NCBI GenBank assembly: GCA_905479265.1
Contig: CAJQLX010000050.1
Location: 1-58,482, forward strand
Direction: 5' to 3'
Length of the DNA: 58,482 nt
Origin: an uncultured Alphaproteobacteria bacterium
GTDB lineage: Bacteria > Pseudomonadota > Alphaproteobacteria > UBA7985
The notes beneath the pieces are model-generated. The model searched no databases, was not told the origin of the DNA, and saw only the letters and a program-made list of their open reading frames with translations. The translations under genes were made by a program, and so were the position numbers. Positions 17,266 to 26,444 of the stretch are shown one piece after another (the first letter of the stretch is position 1; the number at the start of each line of letters is the position of its first letter).

Positions 17266-18702
17266 GCACATGTACTTGATTTCCAAATAGTCATCGATGC
17301 CGTGGCTTGACCCTTCGCGGCCCAAACCGGACTCCTTGATCCCGCCGAACGGCGCGACTTCGGTGGAGATGATGCCCGTGTTGATGCCAACAATGCCGTA
17401 TTCCAGCGCCTCAGCCACTTTGTACACCCGTGACAGGTTTTGGGAGTAGAAGTAGGACGCCAAGCCAAAGCGCGTGTCGTTTGCCTGCTCGATCACCTCG
17501 TCGTCGGTCTCGAACCGGTACAGCGGGGCGAGGGGGCCAAAGGTTTCTTCCTGTGTGACAGCCATGGTGCGGTCCACGTTGGTCATGATGGTTGGCTCAA
17601 AGAACAAACCGCCCAACGCGTGCTCCTTCCCGCCCAGAATGACTTCTGCGCCTTTGGAAACAGCGTCTGCGACGTGTTCTTTGACCTTATCAACGGCCTG
17701 TGGCTCGATCAGCGGGCCAAAGGCGACGCCGTCTTCCATGCCGTTGCCGACCTTCATCGCCTTGATGCGCGCTGCGAACTTTTCCGCAAAGGCATCGTAG
17801 ACGCCGGACTGAACATAAATCCGGTTGGCACAAACACAGGTTTGACCGTTGTTGCGGAACTTACAGATGATCGCGCCTTCGACAGCAGCATCAATATCCG
17901 CGTCATCAAACACGATGAACGGTGCATTGCCGCCCAGCTCCATCGAGGTCTTTTTGATTTGTGGCGCGCATTGCTCCATCAGCTTCGCACCGACTTCGGT
18001 GGAGCCGGTGAAGGACAGCTTGCGCACGGTGGGGTTCGAGGTGATTTCGGCCCCGATCGCAGCGGAGGAACCGGTTAGGACGGACAGCACGCCGGCTGGA
18101 ATGCCAGCCTGCTCCGCCAACACACACAGCGCCAATGCTGAGTATGGCGTCGCGGTCGCTGGCTTGACGACCATGGAGCACCCCGCCGCCAGCGCTGCGC
18201 CGGCTTTGCGGGTGATCATGGCATTGGGGAAGTTCCACGGGGTAATGGCTGCTGTTACGCCAATGGGCTGGCGAATAACCTGAATCCGCTTGTCGCGCTG
18301 GTGGCCGGGAATGATTTCGCCGTAGGTGCGCTTGCCCTCTTCGGCAAACCACTCGATGAAGCTGGCGCCATAGGCGATTTCGCCTTTCGCCTCGCCCAAA
18401 GGCTTACCCTGCTCCAGCGTCAGTAACTCACCCAAGGCGTCTTGGTTGTCCATCATCAGGTTGAACCATTTAATGAGGATGCCGTGGCGCTCTTTAGCGG
18501 TCATGGCGGCCCAAGCCTTTTGCGCGATGCGCGCGGCTTCGATGGCTTCAGCGGTTTCTGCGGCGCCCATCTTTGGGATCGTACCGATGCGTTCGCCGGT
18601 GGCCGGGTTGGTCACGTCGATGGTTTCGCCGGATTGAGCGTCCATCCACTGACCGTTGATGTAGCACTGCTGTTTGAAGAGGGGGCTGGAGAGAACGGAC
18701 AT
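17254..18702 (-). CDS. gabD: NAD(P)-dependent succinate-semialdehyde dehydrogenase
   Basis: A 482-residue aldehyde dehydrogenase oxidising succinate semialdehyde to succinate, the last step of GABA and putrescine breakdown. The catalytic Cys is Cys289 in NNGQTCVCANRIYV, followed two residues later by a second Cys, the pattern typical of GabD proteins. The general base Glu lies in MELGGNAPFIVFDDADID. The conserved EVAPFGGIKESGLGREGS lies near the end. It stands alone, without gabT. Together with the polyamine importer it would complete a putrescine route; this is inference. Confidence 0.9.
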   Translation of the reverse strand: MSVLSSPLFKQQCYINGQWMDAQSGETIDVTNPATGERIGTIPKMGAAETAEAIEAARIAQKAWAAMTAKERHGILIKWFNLMMDNQDALGELLTLEQGKPLGEAKGEIAYGASFIEWFAEEGKRTYGEIIPGHQRDKRIQVIRQPIGVTAAITPWNFPNAMITRKAGAALAAGCSMVVKPATATPYSALALCVLAEQAGIPAGVLSVLTGSSAAIGAEITSNPTVRKLSFTGSTEVGAKLMEQCAPQIKKTSMELGGNAPFIVFDDADIDAAVEGAIICKFRNNGQTCVCANRIYVQSGVYDAFAEKFAARIKAMKVGNGMEDGVAFGPLIEPQAVDKVKEHVADAVSKGAEVILGGKEHALGGLFFEPTIMTNVDRTMAVTQEETFGPLAPLYRFETDDEVIEQANDTRFGLASYFYSQNLSRVYKVAEALEYGIVGINTGIISTEVAPFGGIKESGLGREGSSHGIDDYLEIKYMCLSV

Positions 18703-18780
18703 GTTCCAAAACTTCCTTCGTTTGACTTTATTAAGCCTTAACCCTCTTCCCCCGTTCGATCAAACCCGCTTGTGACATGC

Positions 18781-20337
18781 CTAAGCCAAGAAAGCCGATA
18801 ATCCACGAGTTGAGGCGGACATTTGGGCCATGGCTTCGGGGTCGTTCTGCACGTCCTTGGCCATCTTCTTGCCCAGCTCGACGCCGAACTGGTCAAAGCT
18901 GTTGATGCCCCAAACCGCGCCCTCGACGAACACTCGGTGCTCATAGAGCGCGACGAGCTGACCCAGCACAAAGGGTGTGAGCTGCTGGTAAGCGATTGTG
19001 ACGGAGGGCCGATTGCCGTCGAAGCGGCGTTCGGGGCTGGGCTGTGGGTCGTCCTGCTGTGTGCCAACCATCAGGGCTTCAGCTTGGGCCAGACAATTGG
19101 CCTTCAGGATCTCATGCTGGTGCTGCAAGCCCGGTTCATGGCTTTGCGCGGCGATCAGGAACTCCGCGGGAACGATCCGCGTGCCTTGATGCAACAATTG
19201 ATAGAACGCGTGCTGACCATTGGTCCCCGGCTCCCCCCACACAATCGGCCCGGTCATCCCGGCAACGGGCGTGCCGTCCTTGGTGGTGTGCTTGCCGTTG
19301 GATTCCATATCCAGCTGCTGCAAGTAGGCTGGTAGCAGGCCAAGGCGCTGGTCATAGGGCAGCACAGCCCGGCTTTCATAGCCACAGAAGTTGTTGTGCC
19401 ACAGGCCCACCAAGGCGAACAGCAGCGGCAGGTTTTCTGCTGGCGCTGCGGTCAGGAAATTGGTGTCCATCGACAGCGCGCCTGCGAGCAAATCGGAGAA
19501 ATGCTCGGGGCCAATAGCGATCATGACGCTCAGCCCAACGGGCCCCCACAGGGAGTAACGCCCCCCAACCCAGTCTTCGAACCCGAATACGCGTTCTGGC
19601 GCGATACCGTAGGCGGACGTGCGGTCTTCTGCGGTTGAAACGGCTGCTAAGTGCGCGCCAAACTGCTCACCAACGGCGTCCTTGAGCCATGCAACGGCGG
19701 TGTCGGCGTTGGTCAGGGTTTCAATGGTGGTGAAGGTCTTGGACGCAATGATCACCAGCGTGCGCTGGGGGTCCAAAGCCGCGAGCGTGTCGGCGATGTG
19801 GGCGCCGTCAATGTTGGAGACGAAGTGCGGCGTTATTCGATCGATAAACGGCGAAAGCGCGCGGCAGGCCATGGCCGGCCCCAAATCAGAGCCGCCTATG
19901 CCGATGTTGACCACGTCGGTGAAAGGCTGGCCGTCAGAAGCTGTGATCGTGCCATCACGCAAGCCTTCAGCAAAGCCAGCCATCAGGTCCAGCGAGGCGC
20001 GAACGCCAACGGTTACATCTTCACCATCGACCATGACAGGACGGCTTGGGTCGGGGCGGAGGGCGGTGTGTAAAACCGAGCGGCCCTCGGTCACGTTGAT
20101 GGCCTGTCCACTGAACATGGCATCGCGCTGGGCTGCGACGCCCGTTTCCGTTGCAAGCGCCTGCAACGCGCTCAGGGTCTGGGCGTCAATATTGGTCTTG
20201 GAGAAATCCAGCAAAAGACCGTCGTGCTGCGCTGAAAAAGCGTCAAAGCGCGCGGGGTCAGCATCAAACAAACGGATGATGGGCCGGGTTTTGACAGCCT
20301 CAGCGCGCTGAGTGAGGTCGTTCCAGATGTCGGTCAT
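18781..20337 (-). CDS. pgi: Glucose-6-phosphate isomerase
   Basis: A 518-residue glycolytic enzyme interconverting glucose 6-phosphate and fructose 6-phosphate. Both family signatures are visible: IGIGGSDLGPAMACRAL in the N-terminal domain, and GTNGQHAFYQLLHQGTR in the C-terminal part. The catalytic Glu is in QLDMESNGKHT and the active-site Lys in the C-terminal FDQFGVELGKKMA. Length is slightly under the usual 545. A long inverted repeat lies about 46 bases upstream of the start. Confidence 0.95.
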   Translation of the reverse strand: MTDIWNDLTQRAEAVKTRPIIRLFDADPARFDAFSAQHDGLLLDFSKTNIDAQTLSALQALATETGVAAQRDAMFSGQAINVTEGRSVLHTALRPDPSRPVMVDGEDVTVGVRASLDLMAGFAEGLRDGTITASDGQPFTDVVNIGIGGSDLGPAMACRALSPFIDRITPHFVSNIDGAHIADTLAALDPQRTLVIIASKTFTTIETLTNADTAVAWLKDAVGEQFGAHLAAVSTAEDRTSAYGIAPERVFGFEDWVGGRYSLWGPVGLSVMIAIGPEHFSDLLAGALSMDTNFLTAAPAENLPLLFALVGLWHNNFCGYESRAVLPYDQRLGLLPAYLQQLDMESNGKHTTKDGTPVAGMTGPIVWGEPGTNGQHAFYQLLHQGTRIVPAEFLIAAQSHEPGLQHQHEILKANCLAQAEALMVGTQQDDPQPSPERRFDGNRPSVTIAYQQLTPFVLGQLVALYEHRVFVEGAVWGINSFDQFGVELGKKMAKDVQNDPEAMAQMSASTRGLSAFLA

Positions 20338-20382
20338 GGCGTCGAGGACCTTGAGCTATGGTATGGGGCTTCACGCCGTCAT

Positions 20383-20419
20383 TGAAACAAACGTTACAAA
20401 ATTTCAAGCGTTTGTTTCA
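20383..20419. promoter_or_regulatory. 11-bp perfect inverted repeat upstream of pgi
   Basis: TGAAACAAACG at 20383-20393 is repeated inverted at 20409-20419 with a 15-base spacer. It lies between the serine-hydrolase stop and the pgi start, both on the minus strand. No T tract follows in either direction, so an operator for a sugar-metabolism regulator is more likely than a terminator. The regulator is not identifiable. Confidence 0.55.
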
Positions 20420-20440
20420 TTGCGCCGATCAATCCCGCAA

Positions 20441-21649
20441 TCAATTTAAGGATTGATAAACCGCGTCCACGAGGCCCTGTCCACGTTCATTTGCGAAAAA
20501 GCCGATACCCAATCGTGTCATGGCGTAGCCAAAGGCGATGCGCTGGTCCGGATCGGCAAAGCTGATCGAGCCACCAATACCCGTATGGCCAAAGGCACCA
20601 TCGGGGATGAGCAGGGAGCGGGCTTGCTTGGTGGGGCCACTGTTGTCCATGCGCAGCATCGCGCCGAGAGAAAATCGTGTGGGAAGGCCAAGATTCAAGT
20701 CCTTCTGGCTTTCCATCGAAGGCCGGCGCAGCCGCTCAACCGCGTCCTGGCTCAGCAGCGAACCGTCATTTTCTGCCAAAGGGGCATACATGGCCGCCAT
20801 CCCGCGCGCATTGCCTATGCCCCCGGCACCGCCGATGTGAGCGGGCCAATAGATCGGTTTGTTTGGCGCAAATCGGCCTGAGTTAACCAGCGATAAAAAC
20901 GGAAGGGAGGTCTTGTCGAACACGATCTTTCTTAAGAAAGGGTTGGTCAACAGGCTTGCGAAGGACGGCGTTTGCAGGATCACAGGGGCAAAGCGATGAT
21001 ATTCGCTGCGGGGCAGTCCAATATAGAACTCAGCGCTTGTGGGCTGTCGGATATGGGTATCGAAGTATTCACCAAGGCTGAGCCCAGACACCCGGCGCAC
21101 GACTTCACCCACAAGCCAGCCAAAGGAGACCATGTGGTAGCCGTTGGTGCTGCCCGGTTCCCAAAACGGCTCTTCGGCGGCGAGGGCTTCGACCATGAAA
21201 TCCCAGTTTCGGAAACCAGCGTGCGGAACACGACGGCGCAAGGCGGGGAGGCCTGCGGAATGGTTCAGCAACGATGCCACCCGGATGCGGCCCTTACCCT
21301 GTGCGGCAAATTCCGGCCAATAGGTCGCGACAGGGGCATCGAGTTCGACTTTGCCCTCGTCCACCAACTTGTGCAGACACAGGGCTGTGGCAACCTTGGT
21401 GTTGGAAAAGACGGGCAGCAGGGTTTCAGCCTGCCAGGGGATTGTTTTGGCCGGGTTTTCATGCCCCATCCACAGATCCACGACGGTCTGTCCCTGATGG
21501 ATCACCGAAACACAGGCACCGACTTCTCCGTGCTGGCGGAAATTGGCGACAAAGGCCTCGGCGACAGGCATGAACTGCGGCGCGGCGAAGCCGCTTAGGG
21601 TTGGGTTGTCTTCGAAAAGCGCGTTGATGGCGGCGTTCCTTACGTCCAT
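20441..21649 (-). CDS. Serine hydrolase of the class C beta-lactamase / esterase family
   Basis: A 402-residue penicillin-binding-protein-like hydrolase. The nucleophile motif SxxK is in VFSNTKVA near residue 80. A Tyr in GYHMVSFGWLVGE sits where the YxN motif is expected, and a late GHTGIGGS segment matches the third motif (HTG). No signal peptide is seen, which favours a cytosolic esterase or peptidase over a true beta-lactamase. Three motifs are intact; the substrate is unknown. Confidence 0.86.
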   Translation of the reverse strand: MDVRNAAINALFEDNPTLSGFAAPQFMPVAEAFVANFRQHGEVGACVSVIHQGQTVVDLWMGHENPAKTIPWQAETLLPVFSNTKVATALCLHKLVDEGKVELDAPVATYWPEFAAQGKGRIRVASLLNHSAGLPALRRRVPHAGFRNWDFMVEALAAEEPFWEPGSTNGYHMVSFGWLVGEVVRRVSGLSLGEYFDTHIRQPTSAEFYIGLPRSEYHRFAPVILQTPSFASLLTNPFLRKIVFDKTSLPFLSLVNSGRFAPNKPIYWPAHIGGAGGIGNARGMAAMYAPLAENDGSLLSQDAVERLRRPSMESQKDLNLGLPTRFSLGAMLRMDNSGPTKQARSLLIPDGAFGHTGIGGSISFADPDQRIAFGYAMTRLGIGFFANERGQGLVDAVYQSLN

Positions 21650-21899
21650 AGAGGTGACAACCGAGGCACACAGCCCTCGTTTGGCGTCTTTTCATGCGTC
21701 ATGCGGACGTTAGCCGATGGCGCAGATTTCTGGCAATATTGTTCCAATCGACAAAACTTCATAGTGGGAAACGGTTTTCAGCACTGGCTTTTATCGTCCC
21801 TTTGCTTGCAGGTTTACTCGCGTAGAGCCTATGGTAATGTTTGAAAATAGCTTACCGCATAAGTCTAAAAACTTAATTTATCTAACCAGTTGAGACCCT

Positions 21900-22820
21900 A
21901 TGGATCGGATGCGTAGCTTGCGCCAGATTGTGACTCTGGCTGATGCAGGCAACTTCAGGAAGGCCGCAGAGCGCTTGGGTGTGACGCACTCAGCCTTGAG
22001 TCAGGCCATCGCCAAGCTGGAGGACAGCTATGGCGTTCCGCTGTTTGTTCGGAACAAGCAAGAGACAGTGCCGACGGCCTTTGGCCGCCGCATGGTCGAG
22101 GCGGCACGGCAAGCGCTGGTCGAAATTGAGCGCGCAGAACGTGATGTTGCGATGATGCGCAACTGGGAAACCGGTGTGCTGACCATCGGCTCTGACCCCA
22201 ATGTCGCCGAAAGCCTGCTGGCACCGGTTCTGGTCAGCATGATGCGGCGGCATCCGCACGTGCGGATCAAAGTGCTGTCGCGCAACTGGCAGGCGATGGA
22301 ACACAGCCTGATCAACAAGACCATCGACATCTACGTTGGCTTGGCCCCGGATCGACGCACCGATGCGCTGGTCTATGACAGCATCCCCTTGGCACCGCCG
22401 ATTTGTGTGTGCCGGGCAGGGCATCCCTTGATCGGGCGGCCTTTGCGCATGCAGGACATCCGCCCCTATCCATTTTTGGCCGCCGATGCGCCTGTTTGGT
22501 ATCTGGAAAACGTGCGTCAAACCTATCAGGACGAACTCAAGACACTGGACGATGTGCGCTCCACGTTCTTGATGACGCAGGACTTAGGCTTGATGCGCAA
22601 GATGATTGCGGAGACCGACGCCATTGGCGTGCTGCCGGCGCAGGTCGTGTCCGACCAGCTCAAGCGCAACGAAGTGGCGAAACTGCGTTTCCACCGCGAG
22701 CCGTTCCGCGGCAGCTTGCCCGGCGTCATCGCGCGCCTGGACGGCTACCCACTCCCGCCCATTGCCCAAGCCTTGGTCACACGGATTCACCGTGCGGTGC
22801 AAAAGCGGATGCCCGGGTAA
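21900..22820 (+). CDS. LysR-family transcriptional regulator
   Basis: A 306-residue regulator with the N-terminal winged helix-turn-helix (MRSLRQIVTLADAGNFRKAA, then HSALSQAIAKLE) and a periplasmic-binding-like effector domain. It is divergent from the serine hydrolase gene, the usual arrangement for a LysR target. The 250-base gap between them contains ATTG-TTC-CAAT at 21738-21748, a small dyad that could be part of a binding site. The effector is unknown. Confidence 0.92.
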   Translation: MDRMRSLRQIVTLADAGNFRKAAERLGVTHSALSQAIAKLEDSYGVPLFVRNKQETVPTAFGRRMVEAARQALVEIERAERDVAMMRNWETGVLTIGSDPNVAESLLAPVLVSMMRRHPHVRIKVLSRNWQAMEHSLINKTIDIYVGLAPDRRTDALVYDSIPLAPPICVCRAGHPLIGRPLRMQDIRPYPFLAADAPVWYLENVRQTYQDELKTLDDVRSTFLMTQDLGLMRKMIAETDAIGVLPAQVVSDQLKRNEVAKLRFHREPFRGSLPGVIARLDGYPLPPIAQALVTRIHRAVQKRMPG

Positions 22821-22980
22821 TCGAAGGTCTGTTCCCTTGTGCCGCCAGCAGCCAAGCTGGAAAGCGGGCGCGGGGTTTTGTGGGGACAAAAGGCGCGTCT
22901 TTGCCTCTTAATAGGCGGTGAAAACGCTCTATATCCGTTCTATTGATGGGTGAAAAACCCAAAACGGGAGGTTTAGTACA

Positions 22981-23406
22981 ATGAAATTGCTTCAGAAAAT
23001 CCTGATCACAGTCCTTATGGCGCTGTCGCTGCCGTTGGTTGCCAAGGCCGAGGACGCGGACGTCCACCCCGTTACGGGGCTTTGGGATACCGCCGGCGTC
23101 GGCGACCCGCCACGCTTTCTGATCGTGGATATTGGCACCTGTGCCGACGATGCGTCCAAGTATTGCGGCGAAGTCATCGCGGCGCCGGAGGCTGACGACC
23201 CGGATTACTTCCTGACCAAGCTGATCTTGTTCAACCTGATCGATCTGGGGGATGGAAAGTTCGGTAAAGGCAAAGTCTGGAACCCGATTGATGACAATAT
23301 TTACGGCGGGAAAATGCGGTTGATGGACAACGGAACGCTGGAGGTTGCTGGGTGTATTTTCGGCATTTGCCAGTCGCAAGTTTGGACCCGCACACCGGAA
23401 AGTTAA
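22981..23406 (+). CDS. Secreted DUF2147 protein
   Basis: A 141-residue protein with a signal peptide (first 23 residues, ending VAKAE). The mature part has the DUF2147 pattern: GLWDT near the start, then GKVWNPIDDNIYGGKMR and a C-terminal GCIFGICQSQVWTR. Function of the family is not established; members are small periplasmic or secreted lipocalin-like proteins. GGGAGG precedes the ATG. It is followed by a terminator and is probably monocistronic. Confidence 0.88.
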   Translation: MKLLQKILITVLMALSLPLVAKAEDADVHPVTGLWDTAGVGDPPRFLIVDIGTCADDASKYCGEVIAAPEADDPDYFLTKLILFNLIDLGDGKFGKGKVWNPIDDNIYGGKMRLMDNGTLEVAGCIFGICQSQVWTRTPES

Positions 23407-23478
23407 GGTCGTCGGTTGAGACCCTGATCCAAAGGCCTGTGTTGCCCTGTTAGAAGTCTGTAAAAGCCGTTGCAAAAG

Positions 23479-23508
23479 CCGTTGTAAAACGCTTGCAACG
23501 GTCTTTTT
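23479..23508 (+). terminator. Terminator between the DUF2147 gene and galU
   Basis: CCGTTGTAA at 23479-23487 pairs with TTGCAACGG at 23493-23501, followed by TCTTTTT. A second copy of the left arm (CCGTTGCAA at 23467) could pair with the same right arm. Confidence 0.8.
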
Positions 23509-23579
23509 CTGTGCGTTTGGTGGCGGTTCAGAGTAAACTCGTCAGGTCATTGAGTTTTCCCTCACGCGAAGGATCGATC

Positions 23580-24479
23580 ATGCGTCGCATTCGAAAAGCC
23601 GTCCTGCCTGTGGCTGGATTGGGTACGCGATTTCTGCCAGCCACCAAAGCGATGCCGAAGGAAATGCTGACGGTCGTTGATCGGCCCGTGATCCAGCACG
23701 CCGTGCAGGAAGCCTTGGCCAGCGGTATTGAACAGCTCATTTTCGTGACCGGACGGGGGAAAACCGCGATCGAGGACCACTTTGATCACGCCTTTGAGCT
23801 GGAGGCGACCCTGGCTGCGCGGGGCAAGACGGATGCTTTGCAAACCGTTGAAGCCACAAATTTCCCGCCCGGTACCATTGCCTATGTTCGCCAGCAGGAG
23901 CCCTTGGGTCTGGGGCACGCGGTTTGGTGCGCACGGCACGTGATCGGTGATGAGCCGTTTGCGGTGTTGTTGCCCGATGACATTATTCTGGGCGATCAGC
24001 CGTGTTTGGCGCAGTTGCTGGAGGTCTATAACGGCCTTGACGCACCCGGTGCCAATTTGATTGGTGTTGAGGGCGTCGAGCCAGAAATGACCCGGAAATT
24101 CGGTGTTTTGGACATAGACCATTGGCATGAAGACGGTGTCTCGTTCACAGCCAAGGGCATCGTTGAAAAACCAGAACCCGAAGATGCGCCGTCGAATATG
24201 GCCGTGTTTGGCCGCTATATCCTCGACAATTCGGTCTTGAAGCATCTGGATCGGCAAGAAAGCGGGGCGGGCGGTGAAATACAGCTGACAGATGCGATTG
24301 ATGCCAGCATTCGCGATGGCGTTGAGACGCTGGGCCATTTGTGCGAGGGGCGTCGGTTCGACTGTGGGTCGAAAGAAGGCTTTGTGCTGGCCAACGTGGC
24401 TTACGCGTTGAACGACGGCGTGATTGGCCCGGGCTTAAAACCAGCGATAAAGGCGTTGGTTGACGACGAGCGTTCGTGA
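23580..24479 (+). CDS. galU: UTP-glucose-1-phosphate uridylyltransferase
   Basis: A 299-residue enzyme making UDP-glucose for surface polysaccharide and glycolipid synthesis. The nucleotide-binding motif GLGTRFLPATKAMPKEML lies at residues 13-30. Also visible are the uridine-binding QQEPLGLGHAVW, the LLPDDI metal-site Asp, and FDCGSKEGF near the C-terminus. ATG 23580 is chosen for GAAGGA just upstream; an earlier in-frame start would run through the preceding terminator. Confidence 0.95.
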   Translation: MRRIRKAVLPVAGLGTRFLPATKAMPKEMLTVVDRPVIQHAVQEALASGIEQLIFVTGRGKTAIEDHFDHAFELEATLAARGKTDALQTVEATNFPPGTIAYVRQQEPLGLGHAVWCARHVIGDEPFAVLLPDDIILGDQPCLAQLLEVYNGLDAPGANLIGVEGVEPEMTRKFGVLDIDHWHEDGVSFTAKGIVEKPEPEDAPSNMAVFGRYILDNSVLKHLDRQESGAGGEIQLTDAIDASIRDGVETLGHLCEGRRFDCGSKEGFVLANVAYALNDGVIGPGLKPAIKALVDDERS

Positions 24480-24728
24480 TTCAGGGCTGAGCAAGCCGAC
24501 CAAAATATCATTGATGTCTGAAACGATTGGGGTGGCGCGCCGTTTTTTCGCCCGCTGCGCGGGCTTCAAAAAGCGTCACGCGCAAGCAGGTCGGCGACCC
24601 TGTCGCCGGTCGGCTATCGCCTCCGTCTTGCCCCCTCGACGGCGCAAGCGCGTCGGTCCCCCACGGATATGGGGGACCTGGGCTAAGCCAATAACAGGCG
24701 GCGTGTGTGTCGAGGTCTGACGGACGGC
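24480..24728. other. Intergenic gap between convergent galU and fhs with two strong hairpins
   Basis: No gene is seen. One hairpin is GCCCGC-TGC-GCGGGC at about 24550-24564, flanked by T6 before and A5 after, so the outer bases may also pair. The second is GGTCCCCCA at 24655-24663 with TGGGGGACC at 24670-24678. Neither has a T tract on its 3' side, so they are not classical terminators, though they may end the two converging transcripts. Confidence 0.6.
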
Positions 24729-26405
24729 CTAGAACAGACCTTCGATCTCGCCATCGTCATTGAGCATGATGGCTTCTGCCGCTGGTGTGCGTGGCAGGCC
24801 CGGCATGGTCATGATCTCACCGCAAATGGCGACAATGAAGCCGGCACCAGCAGACAAGCGCACTTCGCGTACAGGCAGCGAGTGGCCCGTTGGCGCACCG
24901 CGCAGGTTTGGATCGGTTGAGAACGAATACTGCGTCTTTGCCATACACACGGGCAGGTGGCCGTATCCAGCCTCTTCCCACGCCTTGAGCTGATCGCGGA
25001 TTTTCTTGTCCGCGAGCACTTCGTCTGCGCGGTAGATCCGCTTCGCCACGGTCTCGATCTTTTGGAACAGACCCATATCGTCGGGGTACAGGGTGGAGAA
25101 CTGAGCCATGCCGCTGTCCGCGATCTCTGCGACGCGCGTCGCCAGCTCGGTCACGCCTTTGGAGCCGTGCTCCCAGTGCTTGCACAGGATGGCCTCGGAG
25201 CCCATTTCTTCGACGTAGGCCTTGACCGCCGCGACTTCGGCGTCGGTGTCGGTGACGAAGTGGTTGATGGCCACAACAGCTGGCACGCCGAAGGACTTCA
25301 CGTTCTCGATGTGCCGTCCGAGGTTGGAGCAGCCAGCCTTGACCGCATCAACATTCTCTGGCCCCAAGTCGGCTTTTGCGACGCCGCCGTTCATTTTCAT
25401 GGCGCGAACGGTTGCAACGATCACCACCGCATCCGGCGCAATGCCGGCCTTGCGGCACTTGATGTTCATGAACTTCTCAGCGCCAAGGTCAGCGCCGAAG
25501 CCGGCTTCCGTCACCACGTAATCAGCGAGCTTGAGCGCGGTTGTGGTCGCGACCACTGAGTTACACCCGTGTGCGATGTTCGCAAAAGGACCACCGTGGA
25601 CAAAGGCAGGGTTGTTTTCCAGCGTCTGCACGAGGTTTGGCTGCATCGCCTGTTGCAACAGAACGGTCATGGCGCCGTCTGCTTTGATGTCTCGGCAGTA
25701 AACCGGGGAGCGGTCGCGGCGGTAGGCCACGATGATGTTGCCCAAGCGATTCTTGAGGTCGTCCAAATCGGAAGACAGGCACAGGATCGCCATGACTTCA
25801 GACGCGACGGTAATGTCGAAGCCGGATTGACGGGGGAAGCCGTTGGACACGCCGCCCAAGGACGTTACAACGTCGCGCAGCGCGCGGTCGTTCATGTCCA
25901 GAACGCGGCGCCAAACAACGCGGCGGGTGTCGATGCCCAGCTCGTTGCCCCAGTAGATGTGGTTCTCGATCATCGCGGCGAGCAGGTTGTGCGCGGAGGT
26001 AATCGCATGAAAATCGCCCGTGAAGTGCAGGTTCATTTCTTCCATCGGAACAACTTGAGCGTAACCGCCACCGGCAGCACCACCCTTCATGCCAAAGCAT
26101 GGGCCAAGCGAGGCTTCGCGAATACAGATCGCAGCTTTCTTGCCGATGGCGTTCAGGCCGTCACCCAGACCAACGGTCGTGGTGGTCTTACCTTCACCGG
26201 CAGGGGTCGGGTTGATGGCAGTAACGAGGATCAGCTTGCCATCCTTCTTGCCCCTTTGAGCCTGAATGAATTCAGCGGAAACCTTGGCTTTGTCGTGGCC
26301 AAAAGGCAGGAGATCTTCAAAACCGATGCCGAGTTTTTCACCGATCTGTTGGATCGGTTGTTTCTTGGCTTCGCGAGCAATTTCAATGTCGGACTTGTAA
26401 GACAT
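24729..26405 (-). CDS. fhs: Formate-tetrahydrofolate ligase
   Basis: A 558-residue ATP-dependent enzyme joining formate to tetrahydrofolate to give 10-formyl-THF. The P-loop [16 protein letters not shown] is near residue 67, with the family stretches [20 protein letters not shown] and [14 protein letters not shown] downstream. Length is standard. It lies 39 bases downstream of the formate dehydrogenase alpha gene on the same strand, so formate can be routed to C1 assimilation or to CO2 from one operon. Confidence 0.96.
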   Translation of the reverse strand: MSYKSDIEIAREAKKQPIQQIGEKLGIGFEDLLPFGHDKAKVSAEFIQAQRGKKDGKLILVTAINPTPAGEGKTTTTVGLGDGLNAIGKKAAICIREASLGPCFGMKGGAAGGGYAQVVPMEEMNLHFTGDFHAITSAHNLLAAMIENHIYWGNELGIDTRRVVWRRVLDMNDRALRDVVTSLGGVSNGFPRQSGFDITVASEVMAILCLSSDLDDLKNRLGNIIVAYRRDRSPVYCRDIKADGAMTVLLQQAMQPNLVQTLENNPAFVHGGPFANIAHGCNSVVATTTALKLADYVVTEAGFGADLGAEKFMNIKCRKAGIAPDAVVIVATVRAMKMNGGVAKADLGPENVDAVKAGCSNLGRHIENVKSFGVPAVVAINHFVTDTDAEVAAVKAYVEEMGSEAILCKHWEHGSKGVTELATRVAEIADSGMAQFSTLYPDDMGLFQKIETVAKRIYRADEVLADKKIRDQLKAWEEAGYGHLPVCMAKTQYSFSTDPNLRGAPTGHSLPVREVRLSAGAGFIVAICGEIMTMPGLPRTPAAEAIMLNDDGEIEGLF

Positions 26406-26444
26406 GGTGTGGCCTTGGTGTTGAATAGACTGTCAAAAAAGGGC

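Noticed and set aside
20441-21649. Antibiotic-resistance class C beta-lactamase
   Set aside because: No signal peptide and an imperfect YxN motif; the features fit the broad esterase/peptidase branch of the family better.
24550-24564. Rho-independent terminator for galU or fhs
   Set aside because: The T run is on the 5' side and the A run on the 3' side of the hairpin on the plus strand, so neither strand has a T tract after the stem.
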